Positions 1-6,588 of a stretch of 18,950 nt of DNA are shown here, piece by piece. This DNA comes from Fibrobacter sp. (GTDB lineage Bacteria; Fibrobacterota; Fibrobacteria; Fibrobacterales; Fibrobacteraceae): contig JAAYXQ010000302.1 in the NCBI GenBank assembly GCA_012515825.1, positions 1-18,950 of the forward strand, written 5' to 3'. The position numbers were made by a program, and so were the translations under genes. The notes under the pieces were generated by a model. It was not told where the DNA came from. It saw only the letters and a list, made by a program, of their open reading frames with translations, and did not search any database. Every line of letters starts with the position of its first letter. Position 1 is the first letter of the stretch.

Positions 1-643
1 CAAAACGGAACTCCTTCGTGGCTTTTTGAGAAACAGGGAAAGAGCCTAATTTTGCTGGTTCAAATTTCCATTCACGCACCGCCTTAAGTGCCGCTTCTTC
101 AAAACCATACCCAGTAGGTTCTGAAGTAAGTACACGTAGTTGAGATACAGTTCCATATACATCTATCACAAGATAAACCTTGACATACCCAGTAACACCC
201 ATTTTTTTGGCTCGCTCAGGATACTTAGGCTGCACTTCCTTCAATAACTTAGCCGCTTCATCTACTTCACCAGCTTCATAAATAATATTTTCCATACTAC
301 CTGAACCAAAGACAGCGACACCGTCCCCACTTCCTTCTCCACGAGCAAGAGATAAATCCATCTGAAAGCCACTTGGACGGCTAGATTCTCTTTGAGTTGC
401 ATTTAACTTATAGGTATTGGGCTGCACAATTGTACGAATCGTTTTTTGTTCTAATTGTTTAGGTTTTTCATTCACAAGAACTTCTACTTCAGCAATAACA
501 TCCATACTTTTCTTAGAAGCTTCTTCACGGTTAAAAAACAATGCATTGATCAATGGCACTGCTAGAAAAAAAGCAACATTAATAAGCAAACCTAAAACGA
601 GTGCTATTGGAATTCGAAGCCATTTCAATATCCAGCTTTTCAT
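1..643 (-). CDS. tonB: TonB-family energy transducer, C-terminus cut by window edge
   Basis: I translated this by hand from the ATG at 643 to the window edge: 214 codons with no stop. It has a short basic N-terminus, one membrane anchor at about residues 10-37, a linker without the long proline-rich tract of E. coli TonB, and a TonB C-terminal domain at about 137-214. That domain shows PKYPERAKKMGVTGYVKV, then AALKAVREWKFEPA, and ends close to the edge in KEFRF, so probably only a few residues are missing. TonB proteins span the periplasm and pass the energy of the ExbB/ExbD proton channel to outer-membrane receptors. The start is 6 bases after the exbD stop, in the same operon; its Shine-Dalgarno is weak, so translational coupling is likely. 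No TonB-dependent receptor is in the window, so the substrate is unknown. Confidence 0.9.
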   Translation of the reverse strand, partial: MKSWILKWLRIPIALVLGLLINVAFFLAVPLINALFFNREEASKKSMDVIAEVEVLVNEKPKQLEQKTIRTIVQPNTYKLNATQRESSRPSGFQMDLSLARGEGSGDGVAVFGSGSMENIIYEAGEVDEAAKLLKEVQPKYPERAKKMGVTGYVKVYLVIDVYGTVSQLRVLTSEPTGYGFEEAALKAVREWKFEPAKLGSFPVSQKATKEFRF

Positions 644-649
644 ATTTTT

Positions 650-1054
650 TTATTCATCTCGCTTCGCCGAAATAGAAACTTTACGCACTCGAGCGATATT
701 ACATTCATCCAAGATATCGACAATTCGACCAGAAGGAGCATCTCGGTCAGAAACGATAATCACAGGCCTATCAGGAGCTTCTGCCATCATTTGCCTTAAA
801 ATGGTTTGCAGAGATGAAAGGTTGACTTGGGATTCGTTAATATGAATAGTCCCTTGTCTAGTCACTCCGATTAAAATGCTTTCCTTTGCAAGTTCTTTTG
901 CAGAACTAGCTTTTGGCTTTGTCACATCCACCCCTGTTTCACGAGTAAATGTAGATGTTACAATAAAAAAGATTAAAAGTATAAAAACCATATCCATCAT
1001 CGGTGAAATATCGATGACGCTTGCTTTTCTATTCTTATTTTTAATAAAACTCAC
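650..1054 (-). CDS. exbD: ExbD/TolR-family proton channel subunit
   Basis: This 134-residue protein has the usual ExbD size and layout: a basic N-terminus (KNKNRKASVID), a single membrane helix at about 15-36 beginning ISPMMDMVFILLIFFIV, and a periplasmic domain with a typical end (PVIIVSDRDAPSGRIVDILDECN). In this family the aspartate at the start of the helix (here in PMMDMVF) carries protons. The start codon is GTG at 1054, preceded by a strong AGGAGG and overlapping the TGA stop of the upstream exbB by four bases, so the two genes are translationally coupled. It should form the inner-membrane channel with the short ExbB and act on the TonB encoded immediately downstream. Confidence 0.95.
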   Translation of the reverse strand: MSFIKNKNRKASVIDISPMMDMVFILLIFFIVTSTFTRETGVDVTKPKASSAKELAKESILIGVTRQGTIHINESQVNLSSLQTILRQMMAEAPDRPVIIVSDRDAPSGRIVDILDECNIARVRKVSISAKRDE

Positions 1055-1680
1055 AAGTCCTCCTGACTAAAAAGACGACTTTCAAAAGCAAGAGTTTGAC
1101 TCCAAACTTTTGTTTCTAAACGCTCAATTCGTTCTGTCAAATAATTTAATGCAAGCATTAATGGGAAAGCCACTAAAAGACCAGCTTGAGTCGTTAAAAG
1201 GGCTTCTGAAATACCGTCCGCAAGAAGCACTGGATTTCCAAAGCCAAAAAGCTGAATCACTTCAAAAGTATGAACCATTCCCGAAACGGTGCCTAATAAG
1301 CCAAGCATGGGAGCTAAAGAAGCACACATCGATATTGTCTTTAAAGATTTAGATAAGCTTAAATGAACATCATGCTGCACAGCCTCCATAGCATAATGCA
1401 CAGCCTTTTTTCCATTGGGTTCATACTGTTTAATCGCTTGAAGTAATTTTAACAAATAACCTTCTTTTAATGAACTTAATAAATAATTCAGATCTCCATT
1501 ATCTAAGGCAAGTAATTCTTTTTTCTGTATAGCTTTTCCCTTAAGAGTTTTATAAAAAAAATATCGTTCAGTCAATAAAAACCAAGCAAACCAACCTAAC
1601 AAAAAAATAGGGATTAAAACCCACCCACCACGAGAGAGTATCTGTAAAGTAGTTTCAAATACGGTAATTTCCGTAATCAT
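1051..1680 (-). CDS. exbB: Short ExbB (MotA/TolQ/ExbB proton channel family)
   Basis: I start it at the ATG at 1680, which overlaps the upstream stop as TGATG and has AAAGG just before it. A longer reading from a TTG at 1695 is open but less likely. The 209-residue product has three membrane segments: an N-terminal one near GGWVLIPIFLLGWFAWFLL, and two in the conserved MotA/TolQ/ExbB region, with SMCASLAPMLGLLGTVSGMV and GISEALLTTQAGLLVAFPLML. The TTQAGL stretch is the family signature of the proton path. It matches the ExbB2 position of TtpC-type TonB systems: a short ExbB between a long ExbB-like protein and ExbD. It should form the ion channel with ExbD. The exbD GTG overlaps its stop. Confidence 0.92.
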   Translation of the reverse strand: MITEITVFETTLQILSRGGWVLIPIFLLGWFAWFLLTERYFFYKTLKGKAIQKKELLALDNGDLNYLLSSLKEGYLLKLLQAIKQYEPNGKKAVHYAMEAVQHDVHLSLSKSLKTISMCASLAPMLGLLGTVSGMVHTFEVIQLFGFGNPVLLADGISEALLTTQAGLLVAFPLMLALNYLTERIERLETKVWSQTLAFESRLFSQEDL

Positions 1681-3137
1681 CAACCTTTGCTCCAAAGTCT
1701 ATTTAATAATACAAGACCTATTTTTTCCATCTTTCCAGTCAAGCGATCTGCACGATTTGACAAAAACGTATGTAGAAGTTGCACGGGGATTGCAACCATC
1801 AAACCTGCCTGAGTCGTGATTAAAGCAATAGAAATACCACCAGCTAGTAGTTTAGGATCAGAGGTGCCATGCATTGTAATCACTTCAAAAAGTTCGATCA
1901 TTCCCATCACAGTTCCTAAAAGTCCAAGTAAAGGAGCTGTTGAAGCCATTACTGAAATAGAGCTTAACCCTTTTTCTATTGAAGGAGTTTCAGCTGCAAA
2001 GACTTCTTCAATGGCTTTTTCAGCTGCTTCCCTATTTTCATAATCTTTTTCTAAACCTCTTCTTAAAATAGAACCAATAGAGCCCTTTACTTTTACAGAC
2101 AGACGGCGAGCTTCATCAATTGAATTTGATTCTAAAGCCTTCAAAACATCGTGAGTTCCTTTAGAATAGGACTTGAAAGAGATCACAATAAAGCGCTCTA
2201 TAATTAAAAGAATAGACAAAATAAGAAGAGCAAAAATAGGGTACATTAAAATACCACCATCCTTAAAAAATTGAATTGCATTTTCCTTAAATGTCTTTTC
2301 ATTTTGACTTGCAAGTTCAGAAGAAAGTGTTGTGCTCAATAAAGGATCTACAGGAATTAAGAATTCTTCTTTATCATTCACTGATGCAAAAGCAGAATAA
2401 ATCGTCGTCTGGACATCAGATTTTAAATTCGTTTGCCAGCTAAAAGAACGGCTTTTCTCTCCAGCCACAGGAAGTAATAGTGCAACAGACGAATCGGAAT
2501 CACTTTTTTGCATCGCAAAAAGCCCGCCCAAGCGCAATCGTTGCCCTCTCTTCACACTATTATCAAAAATCAAATCTCCTGTATCGAGTTCCACTTCTCT
2601 AGAGAAAATTAATTCGTATTCTAAAACAGAAAAAACGCTACGAACTAAACGCATTGGATCATCTCGATACAAATCGATTTCCTTTTTTAGACGATTCATA
2701 TTCTCAATTCGATCCGTCATTTTAAATGGAATGCCTTGCTCTTGAAGTTGAGTTAAACCATCCAATACATCAGGAGTCAATGCTAAAGCTAAAAAATCGG
2801 AACGACTTCTTTCACCTGCCGCTTTGACTTGAGATAAATCTTCTCGGGCGACTCGCACGTCTTCAAGTAAACGAGCGCGTTCTGACATTAAGGCATCAAT
2901 CTTATCTTTTTGCTCTCTGTATTTTTCGTTGAATAGTTCTCTTTCTTTATTTGCTATTTCGCGGTCTTTCCATCTAGCCGCTACAGCCATGTCTCTCTTT
3001 TTTCTCGCTTCTTCTAAATCCGCTTTTGCACTATTAAGTTGAGCTCGTTCTTTTACTAATTGTTCTCCGCTTGGAGGAGCAGCATAAACAAAGGAAGCAC
3101 TTAGGCTAAAAAATAAAATCAAAAGGATGTTTTTCAT
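1680..3137 (-). CDS. ttpC: TtpC-like long ExbB-family protein with periplasmic coiled coil
   Basis: At 485 residues it is about twice the length of a normal ExbB. It has a cleavable signal peptide (about 1-19, ending SFVYA), a charged coiled coil at about 25-115, a further periplasmic region to about 290, a membrane helix at about 295-320, and a complete MotA/TolQ/ExbB domain at about 330-470 with STAPLLGLLGTVMGMIELF and SIALITTQAGLMVAIPVQ. Long ExbB proteins of this design are TtpC in the Vibrio TonB2 system, where TtpC is an additional essential component beside ExbB2/ExbD2/TonB2; the periplasmic extension is thought to span towards TonB or the cell wall. The start overlaps the DUF3450 stop as ATGA, and its own stop overlaps the short exbB start. 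The neighbours agree exactly with the TtpC assignment. Confidence 0.88.
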   Translation of the reverse strand: MKNILLILFFSLSASFVYAAPPSGEQLVKERAQLNSAKADLEEARKKRDMAVAARWKDREIANKERELFNEKYREQKDKIDALMSERARLLEDVRVAREDLSQVKAAGERSRSDFLALALTPDVLDGLTQLQEQGIPFKMTDRIENMNRLKKEIDLYRDDPMRLVRSVFSVLEYELIFSREVELDTGDLIFDNSVKRGQRLRLGGLFAMQKSDSDSSVALLLPVAGEKSRSFSWQTNLKSDVQTTIYSAFASVNDKEEFLIPVDPLLSTTLSSELASQNEKTFKENAIQFFKDGGILMYPIFALLILSILLIIERFIVISFKSYSKGTHDVLKALESNSIDEARRLSVKVKGSIGSILRRGLEKDYENREAAEKAIEEVFAAETPSIEKGLSSISVMASTAPLLGLLGTVMGMIELFEVITMHGTSDPKLLAGGISIALITTQAGLMVAIPVQLLHTFLSNRADRLTGKMEKIGLVLLNRLWSKG

Positions 3138-3916
3138 TTAAGCTCACCTCTTTTCAAATAAACTGGAATTGGGACAATCTTAGGAGTTGTTTTCCCTTCA
3201 GCCACTTTAAGCGCCTCTTTTATTATTGTACGCATTTCCATATCCTGAGAAGCTTCTTTCCATGAATAATTATTTTCTGGAGAACGAGTTAACCAGAAAA
3301 CTTCTTGCCCATCTAAACTTACAAAAATAGAAGCAACGGCTCCATAACGCATATAAGTACCATGAACAGTTCTCGTACTCAAAGGTAAAGAGCCTTTCCA
3401 TACTTCAGTGGTATATCCCATTCGAATACGTTCTAAAAAGACCTCTACTGTACGAGCAAGAGCATCAGAAGAAGAAATATGTCCTTTTTTTAACTGAGCA
3501 GCAATCTCAGAAACGCTATTCACGGCGTCTTCATTTTTATAAGGAAAATCTGTTTGGAATAGATGTTGAAGAGAATCAATGGCTAAAGCAAGAGCCTCTT
3601 GGTATTTTATTTTTTTATTCTCGTAAAACCGAGAAGAAGAAAGCGCTTTTTGACGAGCCTCTTTTAATCGAGAAAGCTCTACCTTCATCGAATCCATTTC
3701 AGCTTTAAGAGATTGATTTTGAGAATTCAAAGCGACTACTTTTTTTCGCCCTACTTCAATAAAATCAGAATGACGTTTTTTTTCTTCATTATGAAGATTC
3801 ACTTCTCTCGCCGTCTCAGCTTGTACAGCCTTAATTTGCCGACGCACACTTTCTACCGATTCTTGCCCCATAGTATAAGAAATCGCCATTACACAAATAA
3901 AAAAAAGTTTTTTCAT
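3134..3916 (-). CDS. DUF3450-like periplasmic coiled-coil protein of the TonB2/TtpC operon
   Basis: The 260-residue product has a signal peptide (MKKLFFICVMAISYTMGQ), a long coiled coil at about 20-100 rich in K, E and R, and a compact C-terminal part that I can only describe as globular. Size, coiled coil and position directly before a ttpC-like gene match the DUF3450 proteins that open TonB2/TtpC operons in Vibrio and relatives. Their exact role is not settled; a periplasmic structural partner of TtpC is a reasonable guess. I use the ATG at 3916; an in-frame TTG at 3931 would place the start on the edge of a terminator hairpin and break the signal peptide. There is no recognisable Shine-Dalgarno, and only 13 bases separate the hairpin from the ATG. 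Confidence 0.8.
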   Translation of the reverse strand: MKKLFFICVMAISYTMGQESVESVRRQIKAVQAETAREVNLHNEEKKRHSDFIEVGRKKVVALNSQNQSLKAEMDSMKVELSRLKEARQKALSSSRFYENKKIKYQEALALAIDSLQHLFQTDFPYKNEDAVNSVSEIAAQLKKGHISSSDALARTVEVFLERIRMGYTTEVWKGSLPLSTRTVHGTYMRYGAVASIFVSLDGQEVFWLTRSPENNYSWKEASQDMEMRTIIKEALKVAEGKTTPKIVPIPVYLKRGELK

Positions 3917-3929
3917 ATTACAAAAATAC

Positions 3930-3962
3930 AAAGAACCTCTAGGAAAAACCTAGAGGTTCTTT
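3930..3962 (-). terminator. Perfect 14-bp hairpin, terminator or attenuator after the ankyrin gene
   Basis: The arms AAAGAACCTCTAGG and CCTAGAGGTTCTTT pair perfectly around a five-base loop. On the minus strand the second arm ends in T-rich sequence (TTCTTTGTATTTTTG), as in an intrinsic terminator. It lies 23 bases after the ankyrin-gene stop and ends 13 bases before the DUF3450 start codon, so it could end the upstream transcript or partly attenuate entry into the TonB operon. Confidence 0.8.
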
Positions 3963-3985
3963 AAGAAAACTATTAAAAATTAGGA

Positions 3986-4723
3986 TTAGCGGCCAAATTC
4001 CTTAATATATGCAGGAGTATGCTTAGCTCCTGCTTTTTTCAAAGCTGAAATTAAGCGAGAATAACCTTCATTTTTAGCCCAGTCTAATACTGAGTATCCC
4101 TGATTGCATTTGGAATTCAAGTCCACACCTTTACTAATCAAATACATCATGGCATCATAATGGCCACCTTTAACAGCCAAGTGAATCGGATAATAACCAT
4201 CAGCACCACGAGTATGAAGAGGAACGCCTGCTTCACCAAGAATTTGAAGAGCTTGAGTGTTACCCGTTTTTGTAGCAATAATGACAGCTGATGTAATATT
4301 GACTAATTCCACTTCTTCTTTCTTTAATTGATCAATCAACACTTGTAAAACTTCATAGTGCCCCATGACAACAGCATTATCTACAACATGCTCTCCCTTA
4401 CTATTGAAAACATTTGCTTTAGCACCTTTTTCAAAGAGAAATTTTAGAACATCTGTTTTTCCTTGATTTACAACTAAGGCAACAGCATTATTACCATTAT
4501 TATCAGGTTGATCAATTTCAAAAGCAGCCTGTAAGAAAAGGGTCATTTTCGCAATATCGCCAGCGGCAGCATAAGAAACAAATTGATTTGGAGTAAATGC
4601 AATTTTCTGTTTTGCAATTTCTTTTCTTACTGATTGAGGATCATTAGGGTCCATTTTACTGTTACAACCTGCAAAAAGCATCACAAAAACAGCTACAAAT
4701 AAGTACAAAGAAAGCTTCTTCAT
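3986..4723 (-). CDS. Ankyrin-repeat lipoprotein
   Basis: The 245-residue protein has a lipoprotein signal peptide whose lipobox is LFAGC with Cys20 as the acylated residue. About five or six ankyrin-like repeats follow at about 45-235; the clearest are DNNGNNAVALVVNQGKTDVL, GADGYYPIHLAVKGGHYDAM and CNQGYSVLDWAKNEGYSRL. Ankyrin repeats bind proteins, so this is probably an envelope-facing interaction or scaffold protein; the partner cannot be read from sequence. The ATG at 4723 has GGAG seven bases upstream and a promoter behind it. It lies just upstream of the TonB operon on the same strand but is separated by a strong hairpin, so a functional link is possible rather than shown. After Cys20 come N and S, with no inner-membrane-retention Asp at +2. 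Confidence 0.85.
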   Translation of the reverse strand: MKKLSLYLFVAVFVMLFAGCNSKMDPNDPQSVRKEIAKQKIAFTPNQFVSYAAAGDIAKMTLFLQAAFEIDQPDNNGNNAVALVVNQGKTDVLKFLFEKGAKANVFNSKGEHVVDNAVVMGHYEVLQVLIDQLKKEEVELVNITSAVIIATKTGNTQALQILGEAGVPLHTRGADGYYPIHLAVKGGHYDAMMYLISKGVDLNSKCNQGYSVLDWAKNEGYSRLISALKKAGAKHTPAYIKEFGR

Positions 4724-4762
4724 TGATTATCTCCAAAAAATAATTGTTTTAACTTGTAGAAA

Positions 4763-4792
4763 AATATACTTTTTTTGCGATAATTATCACAA
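4763..4792 (-). promoter_or_regulatory. Predicted promoter of the ankyrin lipoprotein gene
   Basis: Reading the minus strand, TTGTGA (4792-4787) and TATATT (4768-4763) are separated by 18 bases, followed by a leader of about 35 bases with GGAG before the ATG. The -35 box is also one half of the dyad at 4775-4792. This is prediction from pattern only. Confidence 0.45.
4775..4792. promoter_or_regulatory. Operator-like dyad in the divergent ankyrin / beta-barrel region
   Basis: TTGCGATAATTATCACAA is an 18-base inverted repeat with one mismatched pair (8 of 9 pairs). On the minus strand it reads TTGTGA-N6-TCGCAA, which is one base from the symmetrical TTGTGA-N6-TCACAA pattern shared by CRP-type and Rex-type sites. 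It overlaps the predicted -35 box of the ankyrin gene, the position expected for a repressor. The regulator is not known. Confidence 0.5.
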
Positions 4793-4821
4793 TAAACGCA
4801 TTTTAATTGTAAATTATTTGT

Positions 4822-5592
4822 ATGAAAAGCATAGTTTTGGCATGTTTTGTGGGAGTAACCCTCTGTTTTGGTGCAGAAATTCAAACTATAGACACATCTA
4901 TGGCTGCTCCCAAAAAGAGTGATTCCATGAAATATGAAGAACGAGTCACAATAGGTCCCTATTTTGAGCTTTCTTCAATACCAGAAAATAATGTAACCTA
5001 CGATTTCAAAATCATGAATCGTCCATATCAAATTCAGGTAAATCCATCACATTTTTATGGTTTCTCAGGAACTTTACCATTAAACTCTTGGGTAGGTATT
5101 CATGCAATTGCTGGATACCAATATTTTGAAATAAGGTATAAAGACAAAAATTTGAAACAAGGCTATGAAAATTTAAATACCCGTATCGAAGAAGATCCTT
5201 TTTTTACGTTAGACTCTTCTGCTGTACAGGGCAGTTTTGATGCACATCATTTTACCGTACAAGTTGGTTTTGATGCTGGTCTTCCTCTGATTTCAAGTTA
5301 CAATTATCAAACTTTACTTAAACTATATGGATTTGCTGGCGCAATTGGTGGAAGAGCTATTTATCGAAAAACTGAATTCGTAAACACAAGTGTTTGGGGT
5401 TATTCTTGGGGCTGCGGTTTTCGAGCTGCATTTTACAAAGTGTCTGCCTCCTTTGGCTTTAGAACATCTTATTTCTATTCCAGAACTTACTTTGAAAAGC
5501 CTACTCTATCAGACAAAAATGGGGATACCTTTATGATGGATCCCGATTTATATGGCGAATTATTTTTTGGAATAAACTACTCCTTATTTTAA
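4822..5592 (+). CDS. Predicted outer-membrane beta-barrel protein, family not recognised
   Basis: I do not recognise a named family. The 256-residue product has a signal peptide of about 18 residues (to CFGAE) and then sequence typical of a small beta-barrel: alternating polar and hydrophobic stretches with many Tyr, Phe and Gly (for example GIHAIAGYQYFEIRY, LLKLYGFAGAIGGRAIYR, FGFRTSYFYSRTYF). It ends ELFFGINYSLF, and a terminal phenylalanine is the usual barrel-assembly signal. It has no visible Shine-Dalgarno. The epimerase gene begins 16 bases after its stop, so the two are probably co-transcribed, though a barrel protein and a sugar epimerase need not act together. Confidence 0.75.
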   Translation: MKSIVLACFVGVTLCFGAEIQTIDTSMAAPKKSDSMKYEERVTIGPYFELSSIPENNVTYDFKIMNRPYQIQVNPSHFYGFSGTLPLNSWVGIHAIAGYQYFEIRYKDKNLKQGYENLNTRIEEDPFFTLDSSAVQGSFDAHHFTVQVGFDAGLPLISSYNYQTLLKLYGFAGAIGGRAIYRKTEFVNTSVWGYSWGCGFRAAFYKVSASFGFRTSYFYSRTYFEKPTLSDKNGDTFMMDPDLYGELFFGINYSLF

Positions 5593-5608
5593 TAGTAATG
5601 ACTTAAAA

Positions 5609-6580
5609 ATGAAAACAAAAATTTTAGTAACAGGTGCAGCTGGTTTTATTGGCTGCGAAACATGCTTAAAACTGATTCAACGTGGATACTTTGTCGTTGG
5701 GATAGATAACTTAAATGATTACTATCCTGTCTCACTTAAAAAAGATCGCCTGGCTCGCCTGAATCATGAATTGTTTCACTTTGAACATTGTGACCTCGCC
5801 GATAAGCCTAAACTAGAAAGCCTTTTTGAAAAATATCATTTTGATCGAGTTATACACCTTGCCGCACAAGCAGGTGTTCGATATAGTCTAGAGAACCCAC
5901 AAGCCTATATTGATAGTAATATAACTGGATTTCTTAATATTCTTGAATGCATTAGAAAATATCCTGTAGAGCACCTTGTTTACGCCTCTTCGTCAAGTGT
6001 ATATGGTAGAAATACATCTACTCCTTTTAAGACAAGTGATATTACAGAAAAGCCTTCGAGCCTTTATGCCGCAACGAAAAAAAGCAACGAATTAATGGCT
6101 GAAACATACCATCATCTTTTTCAAATCAATGCCACAGGTCTTCGTTTCTTTACCGTTTATGGGCCATGGGGACGTCCAGATATGGCTCCTTGGTTATTTG
6201 CACAAGCTATTTCCACTGAAAAGCCCATAAAAGTATTTAACAATGGGAATATGAAACGAGATTTCACCTATATCGACGATATTATTGAAGGTGTGATCCA
6301 AGTCAGTGAAGTCGGTTCTAAAAACAGTAAATCAGAACATCGTGTTTATAATATAGGAAGAGGAGAACCTATTCCATTACTTCGCTTTATTGAACTTCTT
6401 GAAGACAATCTTGGAAAAAAAGCGATTAAGAACTTTTTACCTATGCAACAAGGCGATGTTGAAATTACTTGGGCTGATACAGTTGACTTAGAAAGAGACA
6501 TAGGATATACCCCTAGAGTCAGATTAGAAGAGGGTATTGCTAATTTTATTCATTGGTTTAAGTCGTATCAATCAAAATAG
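5609..6580 (+). CDS. NAD-dependent sugar-nucleotide epimerase, UDP-glucuronate 4-epimerase type
   Basis: This is an extended short-chain dehydrogenase/reductase of 323 residues, normal for the family. The NAD-binding GAAGFIG is at residues 9-15, an acidic residue in GIDNLNDYYPVSLKK follows the second strand, the catalytic serine region is YASSSSVYG (about 125-133) and the catalytic pair is Tyr153/Lys157 in YAATKKSNE. The stretches IDNLNDYYPVSLKKDRL and TVYGPWGRPDMAPWLFA are characteristic of UDP-glucuronate 4-epimerases, which make UDP-galacturonate for capsule, LPS or exopolysaccharide. It is a cytoplasmic enzyme. A polysaccharide exporter (Wza-like) lies 2.7 kb away, which fits that use without proving it. 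Its TAG stop is 8 bases from the stop of the convergent transglycosylase gene. Confidence 0.88.
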   Translation: MKTKILVTGAAGFIGCETCLKLIQRGYFVVGIDNLNDYYPVSLKKDRLARLNHELFHFEHCDLADKPKLESLFEKYHFDRVIHLAAQAGVRYSLENPQAYIDSNITGFLNILECIRKYPVEHLVYASSSSVYGRNTSTPFKTSDITEKPSSLYAATKKSNELMAETYHHLFQINATGLRFFTVYGPWGRPDMAPWLFAQAISTEKPIKVFNNGNMKRDFTYIDDIIEGVIQVSEVGSKNSKSEHRVYNIGRGEPIPLLRFIELLEDNLGKKAIKNFLPMQQGDVEITWADTVDLERDIGYTPRVRLEEGIANFIHWFKSYQSK

Positions 6581-6588
6581 AAAAGCAT

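Noticed and set aside
417..845. 142-residue plus-strand open frame over tonB and exbD
   Set aside because: It is antisense to two well-recognised genes and resembles no protein family.
1051..1695. TTG start at 1695 for the short ExbB
   Set aside because: The ATG at 1680 forms a TGATG coupling with the upstream stop and has AAAGG before it; the extra five residues add nothing recognised.
4775..4792. Fur box, since GATAATTATC is its core and a TonB system is near
   Set aside because: The arms abut directly and do not give the 7-1-7 TGATAAT-N-ATTATCA spacing; the CRP/Rex-type 18-base pattern fits better.
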